In this document: in pieces, positions 1 through 9,276 of the stretch | How the letters are laid out: each line of letters opens with the position of its first letter | How positions within the stretch are numbered: position 1 is the first letter of the stretch | Assembly (NCBI GenBank): GCA_046533095.1 | Contig: JAJQRA010000042.1 | Location: 1 to 64,000, forward strand | Direction of reading: 5' to 3' | Length of the DNA stretch: 64,000 nucleotides | Source of the DNA: ZAX-1 sp046533095 | Lineage (GTDB): Bacteria; Bacillota; Clostridia; Lachnospirales; Lachnospiraceae | Program-made: the position numbers and the translations under genes | The notes under the pieces: model-generated | What the model saw: only the letters and a program-made list of their open reading frames with translations | Database searches by the model: none | What the model was told of the DNA's origin: nothing

Positions 1-894
1 GGCGGGCTGGCAGGTATAAAATGGATCATGTCTTTTGCCTGTGTACTGCTATTGATTTTGCCATCCCCTAGGGCCTTGACAAATTTATTGAAAATCTGCA
101 TGGACAAATGGAGAAAGCAGTCTATAGCTTTAAGGTGGTACAGGAAGAAGCTATTATGCCCTAAAAACATCGTTATTATGTTTTTGCTTATCTGCTTCAG
201 TGCTTTTAGCATGGAAACCATAAGGACGGATAGTTCGTTTGCAGATTTGGCCATAGAGCAATTCATGGGGGCCGGCCCGGGTGCAATTTCCATGATCCAT
301 CTTACAAGAATGATTTTATTGAATGCAGTTCCCATTTTTTTCATAGCCGCCTACCTACAAAATAATTTGACGAATACCGACGGCCTTGTGGAGCTTCGCA
401 TGAAAAGCAGGGGGAAAAGTTTTTCCTGTATGGTAGGGGCTGCGATTTTCTTTGCCACGCTGTATATTGCAGGCATCCTTGTCCTGCTTGCAGCTGCCGG
501 CACCCTATTTGGGAAAACAATGCATGGAATGATATATTATGCTGATTTTTTTTATTTTCCGATGGACGCTACCTACCTTTTCCTATTAGCAGGGGGCGTG
601 AGACTGGCAGAACTGATCTTTGCCATCATGGTTCTAGCCGGCACTTCTATCATACTGAAAAACACGATTTCTGGCATGGGTATCTATGTAGGTATGCTTA
701 TATTTTACTTTGCAGACATCAAATTTTTTCGGAGGCTGTGCTTTTTTGGGATTTCGTCTATGGCTAGGTTTGAATCGTTAGGAAGCGGTACCACGGATGC
801 GATTCGAAATATAATGCTGTATTGTATTTTTGGATCGGTAATCGTAGGAGCTATCCCCTATCAGGTATGGAAAAGAAAAAGTATACAGGGATAA
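1..894 (+). CDS. ABC-2-type permease subunit, 5' partial
   Basis: The frame is open back to base 1, so the true start lies outside the window; the first internal ATG is at 28. The visible protein has about six hydrophobic segments (around bases 175-230, 300-360, 425-500, 570-660, 675-720 and 820-870) separated by short basic loops, as in ABC-2 membrane subunits. It is followed 26 bp later by a small ABC ATPase gene on the same strand, so the two probably form one exporter. No catalytic motif or substrate hint is visible. It resembles in style the membrane proteins at 1875, 2697, 5294 and 6214, suggesting local paralogous expansion. Substrate unknown. Confidence 0.75.
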   Translation, partial: GGLAGIKWIMSFACVLLLILPSPRALTNLLKICMDKWRKQSIALRWYRKKLLCPKNIVIMFLLICFSAFSMETIRTDSSFADLAIEQFMGAGPGAISMIHLTRMILLNAVPIFFIAAYLQNNLTNTDGLVELRMKSRGKSFSCMVGAAIFFATLYIAGILVLLAAAGTLFGKTMHGMIYYADFFYFPMDATYLFLLAGGVRLAELIFAIMVLAGTSIILKNTISGMGIYVGMLIFYFADIKFFRRLCFFGISSMARFESLGSGTTDAIRNIMLYCIFGSVIVGAIPYQVWKRKSIQG

Positions 895-920
895 GCAGCG
901 AAAAAGGCAGGAGGAGCAGG

Positions 921-1577
921 ATGGAGTATAGGGTTCAAATAAAAAATATGTCGAAACATTTTCGGAAACGAGTGCTGTTTTCCAATGTTGACTTTATGGC
1001 GGAGAAAGGCAAAATAGTAGGGATTGCAGGAGGAAATGGATGTGGGAAGTCTGTCCTTTTTAAAATGATTGCAGGGCTGGAAAGATACAGCCAAGGAGAA
1101 ATATATGTAGATGGAAGGCAAATTGGAAAAGAAGTGGACTATCCTGAAAATACGGGAATACTGATCAATGCCCCAGGCTATTTGGAGCAGTATTCCGGGT
1201 TTATGAATTTGAAATACCTTGCTGAAATAAACCATAAAATTGATGATAGCAGCATAAAGAAAACGATGGTAGAGGTGGGGCTAAACCCAGAAGAAGCATT
1301 GAAGGTAAAACATTACTCCGTTGGTATGAAGCAAAAACTAGGCGTGGCGCAGGCAATCATGGAAGGCCAAACATTATTGATTCTAGACGAAATCTTCAAT
1401 GGATTGGATACCAATGCAAATGCTAGGATTAAAAAAATATTGTTAAAAAAGGCGGAGGAATCCGCTACAATTTTATTGACGTCACATAATTTCAATGATT
1501 TAAAAGACCTATGCGACACGATCTATCAAATAGAAAATGAGCACATACATCTTTTAAATGCTACGGTTCAAAGCTAG
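921..1577 (+). CDS. ABC transporter ATPase
   Basis: A 218-residue nucleotide-binding subunit. I chose the ATG at 921 because AGGAGGAG lies just upstream; the open frame extends to 822, inside the previous gene. Walker A is GGNGCGKS at residues 37-44, the signature is YSVGMKQ (a relaxed form of LSGGQ typical of BcrA/antibiotic-export ATPases), Walker B is LLILDEIFNGLD and the H-loop is LTSHN. In Walker B the usual Pro after DE is Ile. It presumably energises the permease encoded immediately upstream, exporting an unknown substrate. Bacteriocin or peptide export/immunity is possible but not shown. Confidence 0.85.
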   Translation: MEYRVQIKNMSKHFRKRVLFSNVDFMAEKGKIVGIAGGNGCGKSVLFKMIAGLERYSQGEIYVDGRQIGKEVDYPENTGILINAPGYLEQYSGFMNLKYLAEINHKIDDSSIKKTMVEVGLNPEEALKVKHYSVGMKQKLGVAQAIMEGQTLLILDEIFNGLDTNANARIKKILLKKAEESATILLTSHNFNDLKDLCDTIYQIENEHIHLLNATVQS

Positions 1578-1874
1578 CGGCGAAAGTAACTAGTATTTGG
1601 AATTGAATTTTAATAATTCTCATTTGGATTATAAAAGCACCCTTTTAACTTCGATATCATCTCTATAATACGATAAACAGCAGTTTTGGCCATAGTATAT
1701 CTACAAAATTTATAAATTTTTCAAGGTGCTAAAGTGGGGTTTTTGACCCCAACATCTTATGATAAAATTATTTTTTTGCGAATGCCAGAAACTTGCGGTC
1801 GCTCTTTTGGACCGCATGGTTTCTGCCATGATTTGGAAAGGAATTCGCCAAGATGGGAAGGTGGAAGATGAAAC
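1578..1874. other. Intergenic region with hairpin
   Basis: No convincing gene. It contains an imperfect hairpin at about 1785-1826 (AGAAAC and GCGGTC arms pairing with GACCGC and GTTTCT) ahead of the next module, and a TATAAT at 1664-1669 without a good -35 box. The hairpin could be a terminator of the first ABC module or a leader structure for the second; no long T-tract follows. Confidence 0.4.
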
Positions 1875-2690
1875 ATGAAACATGCAATTAATGTACAATT
1901 AAGCATTATTTTTCACAAAAAAAGCTTTCAGGCAACGTCTCTCCTGCTGTTGCTGTATGCAATGGGCACCTCGCTGTTTTATGGGTATAGCCAGATTGGG
2001 CAGGATGTTTCGGGTATGTACCATCCTGCCATATTGTCGGCATTGAATTCGGATGGCGACTATATTTGGTTCTTTTGTAGGCTGTACCCGTTTTTGGCTG
2101 TTATCCCGGCGGGGTTTACCCTGTTTGCAGACGATAGCGCAAAGATAACGGAGCTCATTGTTGCAAAAGAGGGCAGGAAGAGATATTGCATTTCTAAAAT
2201 GGCGGCAGCGTTTCTAGCCACGTTTTTTGTATTTACAGTTCCTTTTTTGTTGGAAATGCTATTAAACCTTGTGATGATCCCGGCAGAGGCGACAAAGGCA
2301 ATGTCAAATTGGGAAACGTATAGCGATATCTATTTTAGGCAGGCGAACCGTTATCTGCTGCATGGGGTCTTTTATAAAAACATATACCTTTACAATATTT
2401 GTGCAGCCGTAGCATGTGGGGGTTTTTCTGGCTGCGTTTCCGTGTTCGTTGTCGGGGTATCGGCCTTTCGGATCAAGTACCGTGCATTTTTGCTGCTGCC
2501 GTTTTATATGGTGGCCTACTTCCTTGCAATCCTTGCCGCCAACCTGAACATGCCGCTCTCGTTGGATTTTTATATTACCACTTTTGATGGCACGGCAGAT
2601 AAAAGTGGGCTGTTTTTTGCCCTATCTATGTTGCTGCTATTGTCGGCAGGGGCTTTTGGCATGGTTTGGAATACAAGGAAGAGGGGATAG
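1875..2690 (+). CDS. Putative ABC exporter membrane protein
   Basis: A 271-residue integral membrane protein with about six hydrophobic stretches, including one near residues 18-37, a strongly hydrophobic pair at about 110-135 and a C-terminal helix near 240-262. The start follows a GGAAGGTGGAAG stretch. It is followed 6 bp downstream by another membrane protein and then an ATPase, giving a permease-permease-ATPase-exported protein operon. The family is not recognised from motifs; the role in an ABC-2-type exporter is inferred from topology and context. Substrate unknown. Confidence 0.7.
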   Translation: MKHAINVQLSIIFHKKSFQATSLLLLLYAMGTSLFYGYSQIGQDVSGMYHPAILSALNSDGDYIWFFCRLYPFLAVIPAGFTLFADDSAKITELIVAKEGRKRYCISKMAAAFLATFFVFTVPFLLEMLLNLVMIPAEATKAMSNWETYSDIYFRQANRYLLHGVFYKNIYLYNICAAVACGGFSGCVSVFVVGVSAFRIKYRAFLLLPFYMVAYFLAILAANLNMPLSLDFYITTFDGTADKSGLFFALSMLLLLSAGAFGMVWNTRKRG

Positions 2691-2696
2691 GGCGGA

Positions 2697-3497
2697 ATGG
2701 GAAAGCATATAAAGATCTACCTGCTTGCGCTTGCCATAGCATGTATGAAAATCATTTCAATCTCTAGCATGTCGGTCGAATTTGAAATCACCTTGTATGA
2801 AATAAATATGCTAGGGCTTGGAAACCCTTATTTTATTCCGGGTTATATGATGTTGCTTATTACCGACCTGTTCCCGGTGTTTATCATTCAATTTTTAGAG
2901 GGCATTGCGATCTATCGGCATTTCTGCACGGGCAGCGTGTACTATTTTAGCAGGCAAGAGAGCAGGAGGAAATGGTTCCTGGAAGAGTGCGGGAAAATGG
3001 CGGCTCGCATTGGTATCTATTTTAGCATCTATCTAATCACATCGGTCATGATCCCCTTCCTATGGTTTCGACCCAAAGCTTCCTTGGAAGTGTTTGCCGC
3101 ATTGTTTTATATCCTAGCGTACTACATATTGTATACCATTTTCATTGCCATATGGATCAACATTTTCTCTATCCTGTTCGGGAGCCAGATGGGGCTGTCG
3201 ATTGTATATGGGATACAACTGGTATTTGTTGCAATATTGCTGCTGTTTGAACATACGGTTTCACTGCAGGGCATTGGCGTATGGCTGCTAAAGCTAAACC
3301 CCTTGGCAAATATAATCCTTGCATGGCATAGCTCGAACCATATTTTAAAGGGCTGGATCGGCGCATACCCGATCGAGTTTGACTTAAATATTTCCATCCT
3401 CTACCTTGGCCTGCTGGTTGCGGTATCGCTTTTGGCAGGTGCTTTTATCGTAGAGGGGCAGGATATTTCATTGCAGAATCGGGAGGTGTCAGGATAA
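2697..3497 (+). CDS. Putative ABC exporter membrane protein
   Basis: A 266-residue membrane protein with about six hydrophobic segments, separated from the preceding membrane protein by only 6 bp and overlapping the start of the following ATPase by one base, so the three are almost certainly co-translated. No enzymatic motif is visible. Together with the 1875 product it probably forms the transmembrane half of a heterodimeric ABC-2-type exporter energised by the ATPase at 3497. Substrate unknown. Confidence 0.7.
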   Translation: MGKHIKIYLLALAIACMKIISISSMSVEFEITLYEINMLGLGNPYFIPGYMMLLITDLFPVFIIQFLEGIAIYRHFCTGSVYYFSRQESRRKWFLEECGKMAARIGIYFSIYLITSVMIPFLWFRPKASLEVFAALFYILAYYILYTIFIAIWINIFSILFGSQMGLSIVYGIQLVFVAILLLFEHTVSLQGIGVWLLKLNPLANIILAWHSSNHILKGWIGAYPIEFDLNISILYLGLLVAVSLLAGAFIVEGQDISLQNREVSG

Positions 3498-4138
3498 TGA
3501 ATTTGATCAGGGTGGAGCATGTATCAAAAACAATAAACAAGAACCAGGTACTAGCAGACGTAAACCTAAAGCTTTGTGAAGGGCTCGTCTATGGCTTTGT
3601 AGGGAAAAACGGTTCCGGGAAGACGATGCTGCTTCGGGTCATCTCGGGATTGGTCAAGCCGACACAAGGGGCGGTATGGGTAAATGACAAGAAATTGCAT
3701 ACCGATATGTCGATTGTGCCAAATCTTGGGATCATGCTGGAAAATACAGGCCTATATCCCGAATTCACAGGCTTTCAGAACTTAAAATTCCTTGCGGGGA
3801 TCCATAAAAAGATAGGCGACGAAGAAATAAGATCCGCAATTGGGCAAGTGGGGCTAGACCCCATAGACAAGCGGGCGGTAAGGAAATATTCGCTTGGAAT
3901 GCAGCAGAGGATCTTGCTGGCGCAGGCCATCATGGAACAGCCAGAATACCTGTTCCTCGACGAGCCGGGGAATGGACTGGACGATACGGGGATGGAGCTT
4001 ATGAGGGCATTGGTCCAAGCAGAAAAGAACAAGGGGACAATGGTATTGCTGGCAAGCCACAACAAAGAGGATATCGATCTGCTTTGCGATACCGTATTCC
4101 ATGTAAAAGAAGGCAGGGTTACGGAGGTGCAGGCATGA
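3497..4138 (+). CDS. ABC transporter ATPase
   Basis: A 213-residue nucleotide-binding subunit. Walker A is GKNGSGKT at residues 36-43, the signature is YSLGMQQ, Walker B is YLFLDEPGNGLD and the H-loop is LASHN. The ATG overlaps the stop of the upstream permease, and the gene's own stop overlaps the ATG of the next gene (ATGA at 4135-4138), showing tight translational coupling. All key residues are present, so it should be active. It belongs to the same ATPase subfamily as the 921 and 7140 products; each drives its own set of membrane proteins. Confidence 0.88.
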   Translation: MNLIRVEHVSKTINKNQVLADVNLKLCEGLVYGFVGKNGSGKTMLLRVISGLVKPTQGAVWVNDKKLHTDMSIVPNLGIMLENTGLYPEFTGFQNLKFLAGIHKKIGDEEIRSAIGQVGLDPIDKRAVRKYSLGMQQRILLAQAIMEQPEYLFLDEPGNGLDDTGMELMRALVQAEKNKGTMVLLASHNKEDIDLLCDTVFHVKEGRVTEVQA

Positions 4139-4929
4139 AAAAATGGGTGGCGGCAGTCGTCGCGATACTAGTCGCATCCTTTTTCCTGGGGGCTAGCTTT
4201 CGAGGGCGCTATACGCAAATTGACTTTGCGGACAAAGGCCAGATCAAAGATTTTAGCGTGAGGCTTTTAACAAAGGAAGATCTGGAGGAAACAAAGGATC
4301 CGACGGGAGCGGAACATGCCAAAGAGGCAGAAGTCATAGTGGAGACGCTAGATCCGTATACAGGGGAAAAACAAACGGAGATCCAGAGTGTAGAGGATGG
4401 CAAGCAGGATGAGCCAAAGGAAATATCATGGCTGGAGGCTTGGAGGAGCGAGCTTGCACAGGCGGAATGCGTGGCAGAGGTGTCGCCGGTTGGGGGAGTG
4501 GAAAACCTGGCGGGGACGTTGCAGCAGCAGGTGAAGGTGGAAAAGGCCTATCGCGGGGAGCTTGTAGCAGAGGGCGACACGTTTTTTTATATCAGCAGCC
4601 TGCCTATATTTATTATGCTGGAGGAAGGGAATACGAAAAAATGGTACATTGGAAATACCTATACGAATTTCATGCAAGAAGGAAAGACGTACCTAGTGTT
4701 TTTAAACAGTACAAACGGCAAGAGGCAGGACCTGCTTTATGGGGCATCCGAAAAAGGCATTTCCTATTTTTGCCTAGATGAAATGAAAAACAATTATAAG
4801 AATAAAGAAGACGTGTTTGTAGCCTATCAAGAAGTGGAAAATGTGGAGTTTTTTTGTGGGGACGAGACAGTATTGGAGTGCTTGATGGAAATAAAAAAGG
4901 AAATGATAGAGAAATATTTGCCTTTCTAA
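4135..4929 (+). CDS. Exported or membrane-anchored protein of unknown function
   Basis: The ATG at 4135 (GGAGG just upstream, ATGA overlap with the ATPase stop) gives 264 residues; the frame is open to 4084 but that start lies inside the ATPase gene. The N-terminus has two lysines followed by a hydrophobic stretch of about 18 residues, which looks like a signal peptide or membrane anchor. The remainder is soluble, acidic and rich in Glu/Lys in its first third. As the last gene of the exporter operon it may be an extracytoplasmic accessory or immunity protein. No family recognised. Confidence 0.65.
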   Translation: MKKWVAAVVAILVASFFLGASFRGRYTQIDFADKGQIKDFSVRLLTKEDLEETKDPTGAEHAKEAEVIVETLDPYTGEKQTEIQSVEDGKQDEPKEISWLEAWRSELAQAECVAEVSPVGGVENLAGTLQQQVKVEKAYRGELVAEGDTFFYISSLPIFIMLEEGNTKKWYIGNTYTNFMQEGKTYLVFLNSTNGKRQDLLYGASEKGISYFCLDEMKNNYKNKEDVFVAYQEVENVEFFCGDETVLECLMEIKKEMIEKYLPF

Positions 4930-5293
4930 ACTGGGCATAATAAGTAGGGAAGGACTGTAACGATAGCCATGATAGCAGACTGCTTTAATTTTAGAATATC
5001 GTTTACGTTGAATAACAGGAAGGGATTTATGGTTCAATCGATTCATATGCAAAAAGGAAGTATTCTTTTGTAGGCAATTTTATCTAGCTTGTCCAGGTGA
5101 TTAAGGAACAGATCCTTAATCAGAGTTTGCTATACTTTGTAGCTAAAAGGGCACCCTGCTCAAACAGGTACGGATTCGCTGGATGCAAAAATTGATACTG
5201 AATGGTAAAAAGTTATAAGGATCAAGGGATTGTATCTTAAGCCTGTGGGTGCAGTCCCTTGAAATCAAAATGGAGAAGGAGGGAATAAGGACA
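4930..5293. other. Intergenic region with two inverted repeats
   Basis: No gene seen. A perfect 9-bp inverted repeat (GATTAAGGA, 5-nt loop, TCCTTAATC) occupies 5099-5121, about 10 bp ahead of a TATACT at 5131-5136, so it may be an operator. A second stem at 5223-5262 pairs TCAAGGGATTGT with GCAGTCCCTTGA using G-T pairs and lies directly in front of the next gene; it covers its GTG at 5249. Confidence 0.45.
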
Positions 5294-6217
5294 TTGGTTT
5301 TAGAACAATTAAAACGCTATTGGCGTTCAAAATTTAATATTTTATTAGCGGTCCTTGGGATTATAGGGATTCTCCCCGGTCTTTGGCAGGATTATGCTGA
5401 AAAACAAGAATTTGTACAAGCTTTAGATAGGGCTGTTTTAGATGTGGATATTGAATATTTAACCATGATGGTCAAAAGTTTTACCGGTCTATTTTCCTTT
5501 GAACGCCTATTCTTTTTTAACACAGATTTTTTTCTGATATTTTGGATGATTTTAATGATTGGCATGGGCCTGCATATCGGTGGGCAGACATTTTCTGCCT
5601 TGCAGTCGGGTTATGGCAACATCATTATGGTACGGATGAAATATAAGGATTATATAAGGAAAACACTGCTCGCCCAATTCATATATTTATTTACTTTTTT
5701 TAGCGCCCTTTTTATTGTTATATTTATCGGTTTCCTGCTTTGGGGCGGGGGAGGGTTTCAGGTGCCCTATATCTCATCGTTGCGGGAAGCGGGGCAGGAG
5801 TATGGGCCGGTATTGGATATAGGCATTGCGCAATATCTTTTTACGCTGATGGGGCTGGCCCTATATTCCATTATCTGCATGATCCCGTTGATTTTGATTT
5901 CATCGCTTAGCCCAGTTTTCTTAAAAAATAAATATATCATACAATTTTTCCCTATTTTGGTTTTAGAGGGTGGATATATGTTTGGATTTTTGTTTGGGAA
6001 CATCAATCGGGCACTAAGCTATATTGTGCGCCAATTTATTTTTGAACATGCGCTGACGAATTTGACCCATTTTATTTCTCCAAATATGGTTTATTTAGAG
6101 AGCTCGGCAATGGAGCCTATTGTTTTTGCATTGCTCTATCCGCTTATGCTAGTCGTTGTGTCTCTTGTTTTATATAGGAAAAATGTCAGTAGCCTGGGGA
6201 AGGACTGCCTATTATGA
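5294..6217 (+). CDS. ABC exporter permease subunit
   Basis: The frame is open from a GTG at 5249 and contains an ATG at 5270. I favour the TTG at 5294 because AGGAGG at 5277-5282 is then about 11 nt upstream; this is uncertain. The protein (307 residues from 5294) starts with a basic amphipathic segment followed by a hydrophobic helix and has about six membrane segments in total. The topology, with a large extracytoplasmic loop after helix 1, fits ABC-2 permeases such as the YhfK/NatB type. Its stop overlaps the next ATG (ATGA at 6214-6217). Substrate unknown. Confidence 0.75.
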   Translation: MVLEQLKRYWRSKFNILLAVLGIIGILPGLWQDYAEKQEFVQALDRAVLDVDIEYLTMMVKSFTGLFSFERLFFFNTDFFLIFWMILMIGMGLHIGGQTFSALQSGYGNIIMVRMKYKDYIRKTLLAQFIYLFTFFSALFIVIFIGFLLWGGGGFQVPYISSLREAGQEYGPVLDIGIAQYLFTLMGLALYSIICMIPLILISSLSPVFLKNKYIIQFFPILVLEGGYMFGFLFGNINRALSYIVRQFIFEHALTNLTHFISPNMVYLESSAMEPIVFALLYPLMLVVVSLVLYRKNVSSLGKDCLL

Positions 6218-6864
6218 GGATGATCTTAAAGAAGGATTGCCGAATCGTCGTTTGGGGTGGAATCTATACTGCTTTTATCTATATGGCATACCGTGTATCG
6301 ATCCAGATGCAGGGGAAGGATTTTATTGGGTTTTTGTATGGAAATTTGTTTGGGTTGCAAAAATATTTTTGGGATGTGTCTTTTGCTTTTCATCTATATT
6401 TGTTGATTTTGAAGAAGCCTTTTGCTTCTCCAATGCTTGTTTCAAGATGTAAAAGAAACTACTTTGCCTATGTAACTGGGTATGGTGCGCGAATATGTGG
6501 AGTTTATTCTGCCTATACGTTCCTTCTTTTTTACGGGATCCCCATCCTATTCGGTTTGCCGACTGCAATAAACTGGGACATCGCTATCCGCTTTTTAAAC
6601 CTGTTCTTCTTTCTGTTTACAGTGTACCTTTGCTATTTGCTTTTGTTGATTAAAACGAATCGGCAGATGCTAAGCATGTTGGCCGGGTTCGTGGCAAATC
6701 TATTTATCCTGATGTTTTACTACGTTCTTAAAGTAGTTGACGACGAGCTTTCGTATAGGATGGGGGATTTGCTGATGGCGTCGTATCCTTGGCTGGCTGC
6801 ATGTATGCTATTGCTCATTGCGTTTACGGTAAGGCGAAAGGAATGGCTGGATGATGAAAAATAA
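6214..6864 (+). CDS. Putative ABC exporter membrane protein
   Basis: A 216-residue membrane protein with about five hydrophobic segments, translationally coupled (ATGA) to the permease upstream. It lacks any catalytic motif. It probably forms the second membrane subunit of the third exporter module, with the ATPase encoded at 7140. An ATG pair at 6851-6856 inside its 3' end begins the next, possibly frameshifted, gene. Confidence 0.7.
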   Translation: MRMILKKDCRIVVWGGIYTAFIYMAYRVSIQMQGKDFIGFLYGNLFGLQKYFWDVSFAFHLYLLILKKPFASPMLVSRCKRNYFAYVTGYGARICGVYSAYTFLLFYGIPILFGLPTAINWDIAIRFLNLFFFLFTVYLCYLLLLIKTNRQMLSMLAGFVANLFILMFYYVLKVVDDELSYRMGDLLMASYPWLAACMLLLIAFTVRRKEWLDDEK

Positions 6865-7140
6865 GGTAAAACTATTCTTATGTTTGCCCAATGCTTTAGC
6901 CTGTTTAAGCTGCATGGGGCGAAGGATAAGGTCCCCATATTTATGATTGTTGGAATCAATATGATCAGCCAGATGCTGTCGTATGAACACCCTGCTTTCT
7001 CTATGGTTGTGGTCGCTTCTTTGGAGTGGCAGTCTGCCTGTTTGACAAATATAGTCGGAAAAATAGGAGCGGTTCTTGCACTTAGCGGTATGATATATCT
7101 ACAAAAAAATTTTGATAAAATGTTGGGGGAAAAAGACTGA
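6851..7140 (+). pseudogene. Small membrane protein, possibly frameshifted
   Basis: The frame opening at 6880 gives 86 residues with two hydrophobic helices but no ribosome-binding site. A different frame starts with ATGATG at 6851, overlaps the preceding stop as the other genes in this operon do, and reads a plausible basic then hydrophobic N-terminus before stopping near 6950. Joining the two frames by a single frameshift between about 6900 and 6940 would give one protein of about 95 residues. The downstream part ends in a TGA sharing one base with the ATPase start. Either a frameshifted gene or an independent short gene from 6880; I cannot decide from sequence alone. Confidence 0.45.
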
Positions 7141-7772
7141 TGATAAAATTGAATGCGGTAACGAAAAAATTAAAAGGCAAGGCTGTCCTTGATGGCGTTT
7201 CTGTAGCGTTTGAGAAAGGGAAACTTTATTTGCTCCGTGGACACAATGGCTCCGGAAAAACAATGCTTTTAAGACTGCTGTGCGATTTATTAACACCGAC
7301 CAGCGGAACCATTGAAAAACCGGAGTACACCTATGGGGTTGTGATTGAAACCCCGAATTTCATACTACATGAAACCGCAAGGCAAAACTTAAAATTCCTT
7401 GCCTCCATTCAGAAAAAGATTGGGATGAAGGAAATTGAGAAGAGCTTAGAGGAAGTGCATCTATTCGGTGAAATTGACGTAAAAGTAAAAAACTATTCGC
7501 TGGGGATGAAGCAGCGATTGGGGTTTTGCCAGGCAGTGATGGAAAACCCGGATGTTCTGCTCTTAGATGAGCCATTTAATGCATTGGATGATGAACATTT
7601 TGATTTGATACTGAACCGAATCGTAGAAATGAAAAAGGATAAAATTGTTGTCATTGCAGCGCATGGATTTGATACGGAAAAGTACCCTGTTTTTGACCAG
7701 GTGATTACTTTGAATAATGGAAAAGTGACTCAAATAGAGGAACCTGCCACGTGTAGGTTAATGGAAGAATAG
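7140..7772 (+). CDS. ABC transporter ATPase
   Basis: A 210-residue nucleotide-binding subunit. Walker A is GHNGSGKT at residues 34-41, the signature is YSLGMKQ, Walker B is VLLLDEPFNALD and the H-loop region is AAHG. The start overlaps the preceding stop by one base. It closes the third exporter module (5294-7772). Base composition and style match the neighbouring modules, arguing for tandem duplication of exporter systems rather than transfer. Substrate unknown. Confidence 0.87.
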   Translation: MIKLNAVTKKLKGKAVLDGVSVAFEKGKLYLLRGHNGSGKTMLLRLLCDLLTPTSGTIEKPEYTYGVVIETPNFILHETARQNLKFLASIQKKIGMKEIEKSLEEVHLFGEIDVKVKNYSLGMKQRLGFCQAVMENPDVLLLDEPFNALDDEHFDLILNRIVEMKKDKIVVIAAHGFDTEKYPVFDQVITLNNGKVTQIEEPATCRLMEE

Positions 7773-7814
7773 CAAAAGTCATTATGAAAAATGCTGAATT
7801 TAACGAATAAGTCA

Positions 7815-7843
7815 TTGGATTTTATGTTAAAATACAGTATAAT
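7815..7843 (+). promoter_or_regulatory. Sigma-A-type promoter
   Basis: TTGGAT at 7815-7820, a 17-bp spacer and TATAAT at 7838-7843, about 22 bp ahead of the start of the DUF4143 ATPase gene. Confidence 0.6.
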
Positions 7844-7864
7844 GTGTTTGTGGAGGTGACGAGT

Positions 7865-9163
7865 GTGTTTAGAAAAATAACGGCAGAGCTTGAAGCGTGG
7901 CGGGAAAGTCCGTACAGGAAACCACTGATTTTGCAAGGCGCAAGGCAAGTCGGCAAGACGTACAGCGTGTTGGAATTTGCCAGAAACCATTATGACAATG
8001 TGGTGCATATTAACTTTGAATTTAACAAAAAAGCGCGGGACATCTTTGAAAAAACCATTGACCCCGAAGAGGTTATCCCTATGCTTGCCCATCTTTCAAA
8101 GCAAGCGATTACCAAAGGGCGAACGTTGCTTTTCCTTGATGAAATACAACGCTGTCCACCGGCACTTACATCGCTGAAGTATTTTAATGAGTTTCACAAT
8201 GATTATCATATTATAGTTGCAGGTAGTCTGCTTGGGGTTGCGGTCGCGTACGATGAGTATTCGTTTCCTGTCGGAAAGGTGAGTACAAAAACGCTTAACC
8301 CTATGGATTTTGAGGAATTTTTGACTGCGGCAGGGGAATCGGAACTGACGGGGAAAATACGGGAGTGCTTTGAAAACAATACGCCTATGGGCAAGTATTA
8401 CCATGACGTACTGCTTCGGCATTACCGCAATTATCTAATAGTTGGCGGTATGCCCGCATGTGTGACGGTGTTTCATGAAACGCAGGATTTAAACCAAATC
8501 CGCGAAACACAAAATGCGATTTTGAGGGATTATTTGAATGATATGAGCAAATACAACAATGAAAACGAAATCAAAAAGACGAGGCTTACCTATTCTGGCA
8601 TATCGGCGCAGCTTTCAAAGAAAAACACGCGCTTTCAGTATAAGCTGATAAAGAAGGGCGGCAGGGCGAGCGAGCTAGAAAACGCCATCGAGTGGTTGGT
8701 TCTGTCCGGTATCGTGTCAAGGGTTTATCATGTCAGTGTAGTGAAAAAGCCACTTGAGGACTATAAAAACATAGACAGCTTCAAGATTTTCTTCTCGGAC
8801 GTGGGGCTTTTGTGCGCGAACAAAAACATTGTGCCAGAGGATATTTTGTACGAGTCGCCCGACTTGAACGAATTCAAAGGTGGCATGACCGAAAATTATG
8901 TGTGTCAGCAGCTTACCACAAGCAAGCACATTTTATACACTTGGCACAGTGAGGGGATCGCCGAGATTGATTTTATTTATCAGGATGCAAAGGGCAAGCT
9001 CATACCTGTAGAGGTGAAGTCGGCGGACAATACCCAGGCAAAGTCGCTTGCCGCCTACATTAAAAAGTACAAACCGGAATATGCGATTAAGCTTTCAACA
9101 AAAAATTTCGGGTTTGAAAATGGGATTAAAACGGTGCCGCTATATGCGACGTTCTGCATTTAA
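7865..9163 (+). CDS. AAA ATPase with DUF4143 domain
   Basis: A 432-residue protein starting at the GTG at 7865, 6 nt after GGAGGTGA; the frame extends to 7844 without a better site. Walker A is GARQVGKT near residues 27-34 and Walker B is LLFLDEIQ near residue 90, typical of the AAA_14 family. The C-terminal third matches the DUF4143 type and contains an E-(x)n-D-(x)n-EVKS stretch near residues 375-388, which resembles a PD-(D/E)XK nuclease core. This widespread family has no firm function; links to toxin-antitoxin or DNA metabolism have been suggested. It has its own promoter and stands alone. Confidence 0.82.
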   Translation: MFRKITAELEAWRESPYRKPLILQGARQVGKTYSVLEFARNHYDNVVHINFEFNKKARDIFEKTIDPEEVIPMLAHLSKQAITKGRTLLFLDEIQRCPPALTSLKYFNEFHNDYHIIVAGSLLGVAVAYDEYSFPVGKVSTKTLNPMDFEEFLTAAGESELTGKIRECFENNTPMGKYYHDVLLRHYRNYLIVGGMPACVTVFHETQDLNQIRETQNAILRDYLNDMSKYNNENEIKKTRLTYSGISAQLSKKNTRFQYKLIKKGGRASELENAIEWLVLSGIVSRVYHVSVVKKPLEDYKNIDSFKIFFSDVGLLCANKNIVPEDILYESPDLNEFKGGMTENYVCQQLTTSKHILYTWHSEGIAEIDFIYQDAKGKLIPVEVKSADNTQAKSLAAYIKKYKPEYAIKLSTKNFGFENGIKTVPLYATFCI

Positions 9164-9276
9164 TACTAATTTGGAGGATCCATTTTTGCAAACGTGGTTT
9201 GCTTTGCATTTTACGAAAAATTATGTTACTATTATCTTAAAATAAGTAGAATACGATGAAATTCAAAGGAGGTATC

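Noticed and set aside
6880..7140. Independent 86-residue gene starting at 6880
   Set aside because: No ribosome-binding site and a better coupled start in another frame; kept as a possible frameshifted gene rather than a firm CDS.
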